From positions 542,398,220 through 542,462,219 of the forward strand of contig CM022297.1 in assembly GCA_011799875.1 (NCBI GenBank): a DNA stretch of 64,000 nucleotides, given 5' to 3'. Below, one piece after another: positions 1 to 9,671 of this stretch. A model generated the notes under the pieces. The model searched no databases and was not told the DNA's origin. It was given only the letters and a program-made list of their open reading frames with translations. The first letter of the stretch is position 1; every line of letters begins with the position of its first letter. Origin of the DNA: Thinopyrum elongatum (Eukaryota; Streptophyta; Magnoliopsida; Poales; Poaceae). The position numbers and the translations under genes are program-made.

Positions 1-2490
1 TAATTTAACTTTCATGAACTTGGTTGTCCCTTAGTTTGGACAAGCAGTCGTTCAACTTATATGTAATCAATGCTATTTATTAGTAGGACCATGAATCGTG
101 CTAGATTATTTAATGTGTTGCTTTGGTCTTTGTCTCTTCCGATCCTTTTGTTGCATACTTATATCCCTGTAGAAAATGGGGCATTCCACTGTCCTAAGAA
201 GCCTTTGGTACCGCACCCCACCCGGTTTCTCCCTCCTCCCTCCCGCTCATTTGCAATTTGCACCGGTTGGGGGGGGCTCAGGGGCGGGCGAGGAGCCTCT
301 GGCAAACACACCGTGTTTGGGATGGGCTTTCGTACCGTTCATGTTAGGTGAATACCCAGTTACGAACGGTCTTTTGGCAAAAGAAAAGAAGAAACTTAAA
401 AAAACCCTTTGGCCCGGTTTGTACCGTACCAACCGGTAACGAAAGGTCTTTTGTAGCCGTTGGTGGTAACACCGTTTGCCAAAGGACCCCTCCCCCCTGT
501 GTTAACTTAGGCGCGCGAGGCCAGTGCTTGTGCCAAAAACCCAGCAGCGCCGCCCACAGACCGACTCGCCTTCGCCCGCAGCTCACGCGCGCCAGCCGTC
601 GCCCATCGGTTCCTCCCTCAGCCGCAACTCTACGCCTCCTTCCTCCTTTTTCCCTCATCGTCCAACGCCACCGGAATTGTCTCCCGCAGCAGCAGGTTCG
701 CCGTATTCGTCGCCGCCGTCGCCGCGTCGCCCGCCTCTCCCACCTTCTCCCCTCTCTCTGGCAACCGAGGTGCAGTACCGCCCTCCTCTTCCCTCCTCTC
801 ACTCCTCCCTTTCCCTCTCCTCCCAGGCCTCCGCGCGCCTCGCCGGGATAGCCCCGCGCGCGCTTCCGACTGTTCCGCGCCGCGCTCGCTGCGGCCTCCC
901 TCACGCACGCCCGCGGCCTGTTCGACGAAATTGCCGGCGCCGCGCGCTGGCCATCTAGTCGGTGTGCCCCTGTGGAGCCTCCGTCTGAGGTAGGCGCCGG
1001 CGCATTTCCATAGACGTGCTGCTTGAACATGGGGCCGCCGCCGCGTTGGAGGCCTGCTTTAACACCGGTTCGTACGGAACCGGTAAACGAAGGGGGGGGG
1101 GGCTTGTTGGTACCTCTACCAACCGGATTTTTTATACCGGTTGCGCAACCGGTACGAAATGGCCCTCTTCTATGTTTTCATCTCTGCGATGTGCTCATCG
1201 TGACCGCAGCTCTCTCTTCATGTGATGGGAGTTTAAGATTGAGCGAATATCGCTTGTATGTGAAACAACTCCGCTACTCGCGGTCTCGAGACTTGTAATG
1301 TCTAAACTTTGTTCGGTATTTTGAATTCGGAGACTAATATTAATGAATTGTCGATTCGGAGACGAATCTTCTATTGTTTCGATAATCTGCTGTTTATATG
1401 TTTGTCGCTGTCTATTTCTGTGCATTAATATATTTTTTGTAACCTCCTGTGCACATAGGGTCAGAAAAGAAAAAAAAGATACTAATATTCATACTAGTGG
1501 CGCATCCATACTACTGCACTTTAGTGGCGCACTGCAATAAACACAATAGTGGGCGGCATTATCTAGACTTGCGCCATTATTAACCCAGATCACAAGGTAA
1601 ATATGGCCCCCTAGGAGCATTAATAGTAATGGCGCACCGTTTGACATAATTATGAATGACGCACGCAAGGTGCGCCACTATTGTCTGGATACGTAATGAC
1701 GCACCAGTGACTGACGAAGTTCCACCGTCTGATCACGACAAATAGTGCGCCATTATGGCCAAAACAGATGCGCCGTTAACAGGCCTTTGCTAGTAGTGCT
1801 CCTGGCACCCGTCCGAGGGTGTCGTTTTCTTTCCGCATTAGCATGTAAAATTATTCTATAATATCATGGTTGTGTGCATGGGACCGGTGGAATCGTCAGT
1901 CGAGTCGCATAAATCCCATGTCGTAGTTAAAATAAAGCTCACTTCTATGAGTGCAGTGCAATGGGTGTGCTCATTCTGGTGTACTTCCCCACCGCGGTCC
2001 TAAAACAACAGAGCCAAAAATTGCCGTCCTTATCTCTGCTACCACGTATGTGTGGATGCCGTAGTGTGGTGGTCCCACCGTATCCACAACAAAAGTAGTC
2101 AAGTTGTGTGCTTTTGTTTCCGTGGCTAGGAAAGGATGCCGCGAGATCCTTCATAGCATCATGAATTGTTAGCTGACCTTGGTATTGCTCTTTTACACAT
2201 TTCTTGATATCTTGTATTCCCCGGGGGAGTTTTATTATCGTCCTTGAGTGCTTGAGCTACCGTACACCCTAAAGAATCCAGTGGTCAATAGTTAATTAGT
2301 AGTAGTATAGTAGCTCCTGTTTTGTTTATAGTGCTCTTTCTTGCTGTATCTTGTATCACAGATTTTGATGTGATTAACCGCATCACCCAAGCGCTGCTTT
2401 AGATGGTCGGGGAGATTCGGAGGATGCCTAACAGTTTTGTACATGTACCAGAACAAGAGAATTCTTTAGGTTATCCACCCGTAACTTTTA
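1..2490 (+). repeat. Noisy copy of the CACTA 3' region and its flank (copy A1)
   Basis: This stretch aligns end to end with 15668-17965. It begins in the 3' UTR of the CACTA ORF, runs through a small nested CACTA-like piece (terminus near 165, GC-rich core 480-1060), the GTGGCGCAC-type subterminal repeats (about 1495-1790) and a TAGTG terminus at 1798, then the flanking DNA to about 2490. Compared with 15668-17965 it carries very frequent 1-3 bp insertions and deletions. No coding frame survives. At about 2490 it jumps to LTR sequence equivalent to position 10260. I infer a sequencing or assembly artefact, or a heavily mutated duplicate. Confidence 0.75.
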
Positions 2491-2494
2491 CTAT

Positions 2495-5400
2495 ACGCTT
2501 CTGGCAGCCTCCATCTTGAAGCAATAGAAGAGAGTAGTTGGAAGTTAACCAACAACAACGTTTAGCATATCCTACCCGCTCGATCCTCTCATCGCCACCA
2601 TGCAGAGAGAGCGACCACCGGGTTATATCTGTCACTTATAAGGGTGTGTTTTATTAAGTATCCATTTCTAGTTGTCATGAGGTCGGAATACAACTCCGGT
2701 CGTCCTTTTACCGAGGGACACGGCTATTCGAATAGATAAACTTCCCTGCAGGGGTGCACCCACATATTCCCAACACGCTCGCTCCCTTTGGCCGGACAAC
2801 ACTTTCCTGGGTCATGCCCGGCCTCGGAAGATCCACACGTCGCAGCCCCACCTAGGCTCAACAGAGAGGGTCAGCACGCCGGACTAATCCTAGGCACTCT
2901 GGGGTCTGGGCCCATCGCCCAGTGCGCTCCTGACGTTGCGTACGGCGGCCGCGAGCAGACCTAGCAACCCACACGATCACGGCGGTTACGTTATCGCGGT
3001 CCCAACACGGCGCGCTCCGCTCAGTCGCTGACGTCAAGAAGGCTTCAGCTGATACCACGACGCCGGGGATACCCATAACTACTCCCGCGTAGTTGGTTAG
3101 TGCGTATAGGCCAGTGGCCAGACTCAGATCAAATATCCAATCTCGTTAAACGTGTTTATTATGAAGTAAACGCGAAGCCGACCAGGGCCTGGCCCACCTG
3201 TCTCCTAGGTGGTCTCAACCTGCCCTGTCGCTCCGCCACAAAGATCCACTCAAGGGCCGTTGGGACAAAGGTCCTTTCAGCCCCCAATCCGTGAATCACT
3301 CGCGGGTACTCTTCGAGCCGACCCGACTTTTCACCATCTGTATAGTATGCATATTGTGTAGTATACACCCGTGATCACCTCCAGTGATCACGGCCCGATA
3401 GTATAGCAGCAGACTGACAGAATGCAGGGGCCAAAGATGACAAACTAGCATCCTACACAGGCATTTAGGATTGCAGGTAAGGTATCAACAACAGTAGCAA
3501 CAATGACAGGCTATGCAGCGCAAATAGGATTAACCGAAAGCAGTAACAGGCTACACTACTCTAATGCAAGCAGTATAGAGAAGAATAGGCGGATATCTGG
3601 TGATCAAGGGGGGGGGGGCTTGCCTGGTGCTCTGGCAAGTAGGGGTCGTCAAACAACGTAGTCGGTCGGGTGGCACCACAGCCTGCGTCGGTCTCGTAGT
3701 CTACCGAAGAGAAGAGGGGGAAGAAACAGTAAACAACACGGCTATAATGCAACAGGGATGCATGACATGTCTAAACGCAGGGGCCAGGGTGATATACAGC
3801 CTAACTAAGCGATTTAGTTAATTAGGAATTTATTCGGATTTATTTAATTAGGGTTGGACACTATTCATTTATCAGAATCGGTCTAATTGTTCACGATTTT
3901 ATAGCTGCGGGATCTGACGGGAATACGGAGATGTATTCGGGTTCGTATCGTCGTTCTGAGCAAGTTTCATGTATAAAATATTTTCCTCGAGTTCGGTTTA
4001 AAAGGATTATGATTTTAAAGTTTTTATTAATTTCTGAAATTTTAATTAATTATTAATTTAACATTATCCGAAACAGTAATTTGATGACGTCAGCATGACA
4101 TCATGCTGACGTCAGCAGTTAAGTTAATTAATTACTAATTACTGTTTAATTAACACTAATTAGTTAATTAGATTAACCTTCAGGATTAATTAACTAATAA
4201 TTAATAATAATTATTTTAATTATTTTAATATTTATTTTTATTCTATTTTCTTAAAACTGTTCTGCGTGGGCCCCATTCGTCAGCGTCACTGGGTTCGGGC
4301 CCACTGGGCAGTGGCCCGGGGCGGACACGTCCGGGCGTTGCCCCTTTCGGGACCGGCCATGTCCGGTGCCAAGGGACGCACGGGCGGTCGAGCGGGGACG
4401 GGCGCCGGCGAGGCCACGGCTGGGGCCGGAGGCGGGGCGGTCGGCGGCGGATGGAGGAGCGGCCGCGGCGGGTGTCGCGCGAGCTAGGTGGCGCGTGCAA
4501 GCGCCCGGCAAGGGCGCCCACCCGCGAGGCTGCGGTGCGCGCGGGCGCGTGCGCGAGCAGAGAGGGGGGGGAGAGGCCGAGGCCTCACCGTGATCCGTAG
4601 GGCGGGGGCACGCGGGGGTCGGGGTGGTCGACGGGACGACGGCGATGGGGAGGCAGGCCGGCGGGGACAAGGGGGGCGACGTAGACGAGGCAGACCGGCG
4701 AGGGAGCGCGGGCTCCGGGCGGCGGCGTCCAACGGCGACGCGGGCGGGCGCGGTCGGCAGCGACCGAGGGCGACGGGGGTCGTTCCCGCGATCCCGATCC
4801 CGATCTGGATCGGGATGTGGGGGCTGACGAGGGGAGGCGGCGACGGGGCGGCGTCGGCGAGCGGCGTCGGCGACGGGACGACGGGATCGGGAGATCCCGA
4901 TCCAGATGGGGGGGGGGAGGAGAAAGCGAGGGGGGAGGGGGGGATCGGGGGTAGGGCTAGGGTTTCGGTCTCCTGGGGAGGCCAGCTAAGTAGGCCGCCG
5001 GCTGGGCCGGCCTGGTGGCTTGCTGGGCCGAGGCCCAGTCGGGGGGGGGGGGGGGTTCCTTTATCCTTTCTGTTTCTTTTTTCCTTTCTTTATTCTCTTT
5101 TCTCTACTGTTAAATGTTTAGGCCTCAAATGGTTTTGTAAAAAGTGTGACCTATTTCATAAATACCAGTGCATTATCCCCTAACACCTAAATTAGTTTGG
5201 ACAAACATAATTCCTATTTTTTCAGATTAACAAATGGTTATAAAATATTATCTTTATCCACTGTTTGAGGTTGTTCGAGTCACCTATACAATTCCACATG
5301 ATGTTGGTTCAATTTTAGAATAGCCTCTGGGATATTTGTTATTTATCTGACATTTTAGTTTCTATGTTGGACAACTTTTATATTCCACTTTCATTTAAAT

Positions 5401-5523
5401 TTGAACTTGGCTTAGGATTTGAAATTCAATATGATGCTAATGATGATTATGCACCTATTAATCATGATGACATGGCCTCATCAAAAGGGTGATCTCTTGT
5501 AGCTTAATACAGGGGGTGTTACA
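2495..5523 (-). mobile_element. Partial gypsy LTR, noisy copy (copy A2, LTR part)
   Basis: This aligns with 10260-13421, the larger part of the complete LTR downstream. It lacks about 590 bp corresponding to 9672-10260. It ends at the same boundary, the plus-strand GGGGGTGTTACA edge, which reads TGTAACACCCCC at the LTR start on the minus strand. It shares the AT-rich block (3820-4260), the GC-rich block (4250-5050) and a poly-G run near 5040. The many small indels between the two copies leave open which copy is closer to the real sequence in this part. Confidence 0.7.
4085..4114. promoter_or_regulatory. Near-perfect palindrome with two TGACGTCA cores inside the LTR
   Basis: Two TGACGTCA octamers (4085-4092 and 4107-4114) flank a short centre, forming a 30-bp near-perfect inverted repeat. 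The other LTR copy keeps the structure at about 11929-11950, with one changed base in the left octamer. TGACGTCA is the classic plant bZIP (C-box/as-1-like) core. A role as an LTR enhancer is inference. Confidence 0.4.
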
Positions 5524-7787
5524 GCGCCAGCCCCCGATTCCCAGCTTCACGGCAGCAAACTCGCACAACGCGCGCGGCGGCGGCATGGTGTCTCCGCGTC
5601 GGCGCCGCATGAGTCTTAATGCACCCGGGTGTGGAAGAATATACGCCGGCCGGCACACTCGGCAGCAAGCGGCCCCCCGTCCTGCACTTCCCCCGTTGGC
5701 GTGCCTCGACATTAGCCTCACGCCATCACGGTAACTAAGCCTCTCGGCCGATGATTTCATCTCCTTGCCTTTGACTGGGCATCCTGCGCTCGACGCCTTA
5801 CTGTTTTCGCAGGGCGCCGCCGACGTTCCATGCACTCTCCTCGCACTTCTTGGACGGCGAGTTGATCGATTGTCGCCAAGGCCAGAATCGTTCAACCGGC
5901 AACCGCGTGTTCCACGGTAATCCGATGCCACCAACCGTGTATAGGGTTCAAACTGGTTCGGGTGCTGCGGGGCTGCCGACTTGTTACCTACCGTATCCGA
6001 CCCCCTGGGGCCGACAAAGAGATGTATGTGATGACCCTCAGCGCCTGCATAAGCTGGTCCATGCTTTTGCCGAAGAGTCAGATTCGTTTGGGGGCGGGGG
6101 ACACCACCCCACAGACAACACCGCCAGTCTTGCCGGCGCCAAGCCATGGCAAACCGCCGCAACGCTACCTCAATACTGCCAATATCCAATAATGCACATC
6201 GATCCATGGAGCTGACCCGTACATTTACCAACGTCGATAAGTACTCAACGAAACTAGGGTACGATGCGAATTCTTGGGCCTCGCTCATCTCAAGAACCCA
6301 ACCCTGCAAAAGACGATCGCGATCTAGCGGTCGTACCAGCGGGAGAACCCAATTGCAATAGCGTCGCTGGCGTTCAGTTCTCAGGAGACGCCTCCAGCTG
6401 GCGCCTTACCGAGCCTCAGATAGCCGAGGTGCGAAATATTATCAGCCCCAACACACTCAAGAAGGTGGTCTCTGAGCAGAACTCGATCCCATTACAGACA
6501 AAAGAAGAAAGACAGAAGGGACGGAAAAGAAAGAATAACAAGGTGGCGAGCCAGCCGGCCACCGAGTCGATCCGTGCTCAGGACGGCACCCTCACCTAGG
6601 ATACTCTCGAGAAGGTGCATGTGGCGGGTAGGTGCCGATGTACCTGACGCTAACTTCGCTCAATGCTTCAGATCAGCGACGGGTGCTATGCTGATCTGCA
6701 TGACAGTGTTCTTTTCTTTGGAGAAGCGGCGTCTCTCCGAGATGTGTGGGCATACCCAGTTTTCGTGGCCAAGGTGCCAGAGGGCAAGGGCTTGTTCGAT
6801 AGCACCATCGGGGGTATGATTCCTGCGGTTTGATGACATCTTCGCTATGTTTAACCTTCATCCGCTGCACTTACACTTCATTCTTCGACTATTTCGCTGT
6901 AGTATGGAGATGCCTTCTCTAGACGACAACCGGACATCGTGATAGTCGACCCTCTCTACATGCGTGCCAAGATCTTGGGCAGCGCTGGGGACCCGGCAAG
7001 TCGCGAGTTCATACTCTCGAAGGCGTTATTCTGGCAACACCCAGATAGGATAACTTCCTCGTGCCATACTTTCCCGAGTAAGTCACCTCAGTCATCCGCC
7101 TCCGTACCCTACTGTATCCACCAATTAGCTATATGATTTCTTATTCGAGTCTCTTTTTTTTCTAACATTCCGTGTTTTGTGCAGTGACACATATTGCACA
7201 CTCATCCTCTTAAGCCCACGAAATATTCCATGGCCACGTATTTCGACTCGGACCGTCAGTCGAAGAAAGGACTACACAAACTAAAGAAAGTTCTTGATGA
7301 AGCTCTTCTCTGGCTACGCCAGATCTGGAGGCACCTTCAGCAGGCCAATTCGTAGGTACAGGCAAGCACGTGTTCACCCACAATACGACGTTCCCTCTGC
7401 GTCAAGCAGCCGCCTGGCGTCAGAAGGATGGCTACTACACCCTCCATCACAGCGGCGGCGATCGTTACGGGACCATAATCACCTCTGCTACCAATAATAA
7501 TCTCAAAGATTGTGGCCGCACGCTTGTCGGCAATCCAGGACGCGACATCAGACAAGAATTTCTTTCGCATCCAGTCGGAGTTTGCGGGAAATCATCATCA
7601 AGATGTCCTTCGTACCTCGGGGCAGTTCTACACTCAGATATCAACTGTCCAACAGTGAGATAGAAACAACGCCTACAATGCAGGCTGACAACGCCCACGA
7701 TTTCATGACCATCACGAAGACGGCGGCTTCAATCCACGCTCCGGTCCCTGAGTCAAGCGAAAGTAGTGATCTATGTAGTTCTGAAAT
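5524..7787 (+). pseudogene. Frame-broken copy of the CACTA second ORF (copy A2, coding part)
   Basis: This is the same sequence as 13422-15650, with exon 1, exon 2 and exon 3 recognisable in order, including the splice-site regions. The frame is destroyed by scattered one-base insertions and deletions. Between about 5749 and 6063 I count roughly ten small indels against the 13657-13955 copy and no clear substitution. It stops at about 7787, shortly after the ORF stop region, and joins directly to the gag of the gypsy element. The pattern suggests sequence error rather than genuine decay. Confidence 0.75.
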
Positions 7788-7796
7788 AATAAATCC

Positions 7797-8240
7797 GATG
7801 TCCATGATTCCCTGGGGAATGAAACGGGCACGGAAGGCAGCTTGGAAATCCGGCCAAGTGATGACTGTGCCAGCTGGTTGAGTGTGCCTGTGGCTGTCCC
7901 ACCATTGAGCAGCGGGGCCCTTGAGAAAGAAGGAGGCGAAGGTGACATAGTTTGCAGGGGCAACGCCACCAGATTCCAACTCATAGGTGATGTCGCGAAG
8001 CCAGTCATCCGCATCCAGGGGCTGAGTTGAGCCGCGGTAGACGGTTGGGTTGAGGCGCATAAAGTCCTGCAAGGTCCCTGGGCCCGGATACTGGTTCATA
8101 TTGGGACGAGGAAACTGATCCATGATCCCTTGCATGAACTGACGTTGCAGTTCAAATTGCTGCATCATTCCAGCCATATAGTTCGGCGGTGGTGGATCGT
8201 TGGCACCACGTCCACGACCACGACCAGCGGGTCTAACCAT
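7797..8240 (-). CDS. gag: Gypsy gag polyprotein, N-terminal fragment
   Basis: About 148 codons of a Ty3/gypsy gag are open, starting at the ATG at 8240. The N-terminus is rich in Arg/Gly and Pro (MVRPAGRGRGRG). A retrotransposon-gag core follows with the expected spaced tryptophans, including FFLKGPAAQWWDSH, then TWPDFQAAFRARFIPQGIMD, which matches the usual capsid segment of this family. Homology ends right after that motif, and the remaining open codons come from the joined CACTA sequence. Gag would form the virus-like particle in the cytoplasm. The fragment lacks the nucleocapsid part and everything downstream. Confidence 0.8.
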
Positions 8241-8492
8241 CCTGCTAATTTACAACAGGGGGGGTAGTTTAGTAAAAGCAAGCACGAGTGCTTAGTGACA
8301 AGCATGATGTAACACGACAATACTCCAAGCAGTGTTATAGATACTTAACAGTAGTCGATTAAGACATACAGATCCATACACAACGTCGGGTACAAGCGGA
8401 CAGCATAACGGCGCAAATCAAAAGCTAGACATACTAGGCGGCGCGCAGGCACGCGGTAAGGAAGTACACAACGAGAGATAGCAAAGACTACA

Positions 8493-9263
8493 TCAACGTC
8501 GGAGAGAACCACTGTATCGGGGTAGCTGCGAGTGCGGACGACGAATGTTCGTCGCGGAAAGATCCTGTGCTCCATGTGCACTCTGATGCAGAACCCGGTC
8601 TCGAGCTGTAAGAAGAGGTCCACGTGTCGGTGTGTGACCCCCAACAATAGGCCAGTCAATACCAGCATACATCTGAGTCCTGCGCGGATAAAGGATGTGC
8701 TCCGGATGTATCCCTGCACGAACAGCGGGCAGCAACTGCGTCATAGCATCGTAGAGACGTGCTCGAGTGGCAACCAACTCGACGGCAAGAGCCCGAACAG
8801 TGCGATCCAGAGCCTGAGTGCACTGAATCAGAACGCGCGGGTCGTAGCGACGAGGCTCGTACGGGGCACAGATAGCTGTGTAGTATCCGGTAGCATCTCC
8901 AGAAGGGGCATACGGAATGTATCGGAACTCGGAGTCATCCAAGATAGCATTGTGCTCCCCTCGTAGACGTACGACAGCGGAGTAGGCGGCATCATGGACT
9001 GCCATCTCAATCGTCACGCCTAATCCGTGAAAAAGGTGTAGCTCGGTGTCTGAGTTGTTCTGCTGATCATAAATCCGAACTTCAGCATAGTACTGTTCCT
9101 GGTTGAACTCGCGGTAAACCTCATAAACCAAGTACTCAGGGTACCAACGGTAGCCAAGTCTGGTCATGAGAGCGATCAGGACAGCGGGAAACCCAGGGGT
9201 ATTACGAGCCCAAGTGCGAAGCACAAGCTGTGTCGTAGGACGCGGTGGAAACAAACGGTCCAT
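8493..9263 (-). CDS. Extra ORF between the LTR and gag of the gypsy element, function unknown
   Basis: This is an uninterrupted 256-codon ORF. I chose the ATG at 9263 (MDRLFPPRPTTQLVL...) over an in-frame ATG 46 codons upstream, because the upstream part is hydrophobic and AT-rich, like leader sequence. It lies on the same strand as gag, about 390 bp downstream of the primer site and about 250 bp upstream of the gag ATG. No transmembrane segment or signal peptide is evident in the body. It is rich in Tyr and Arg, with a stretch near residues 120-190 that looks helical. I recognise no domain. Extra ORFs upstream of gag are known in Ogre/Tat-lineage gypsy elements, but those use a different primer tRNA. 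The intact frame beside frame-broken neighbours suggests it is real. Confidence 0.55.
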   Translation of the reverse strand: MDRLFPPRPTTQLVLRTWARNTPGFPAVLIALMTRLGYRWYPEYLVYEVYREFNQEQYYAEVRIYDQQNNSDTELHLFHGLGVTIEMAVHDAAYSAVVRLRGEHNAILDDSEFRYIPYAPSGDATGYYTAICAPYEPRRYDPRVLIQCTQALDRTVRALAVELVATRARLYDAMTQLLPAVRAGIHPEHILYPRRTQMYAGIDWPIVGGHTPTRGPLLTARDRVLHQSAHGAQDLSATNIRRPHSQLPRYSGSLRR

Positions 9264-9655
9264 CTGAAACAGAGGAAATTCAGATTTGTCAAATGACAAT
9301 GAGAAGTTTAACACAACTCGGAGAGAAAGGTTAGACAAAACAATGGAAAGGAAAATGATTATCAGACTAATCAGATCAAACGACAATGTTAAATCACACA
9401 ATAATCCAGCTCTCCGGGAGACAAATTTACGAGATTCCTAAGTGTCGGCGTTATTAAAATTCATTTAAACCCCTAGTAGAAGAAAGATAGAGTCCCCCAG
9501 GAGTATCGACGAGGAATAAAAAAAGTCCTAATACCACCCCTTTGCAATGTGGCCCCGTACAGCCACACAGCAAGTTAGTAAAACCGGTTTTTCTCTTGTC
9601 TAACCCATTTTCAACTTCGCCAAGAATGGGAAAGGGGGATTCCTACAGGGCAGTC

Positions 9656-9668
9656 GGCTCTGATACCA
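9656..9668 (-). other. Primer binding site, initiator tRNA-Met type
   Basis: The minus strand reads TGGTATCAGAGCC three bases after the LTR end. This matches the canonical primer binding site complementary to the 3' end of plant initiator tRNA-Met. It fixes the LTR boundary and the minus-strand orientation of the element. Confidence 0.85.
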
Positions 9669-9671
9669 ACT

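Noticed and set aside
344..1030. Long overlapping frames on both strands in the GC-rich stretch
   Set aside because: They are Arg/Pro/Ala-rich in every frame, differ between the two copies of the block and show no domain. This is GC composition, not genes.
4243..5183. Several 70-230 codon frames in the GC-rich LTR block
   Set aside because: Low-complexity Gly/Arg text, not conserved in the second LTR copy at 12081-12849. The stretch lies inside an LTR.
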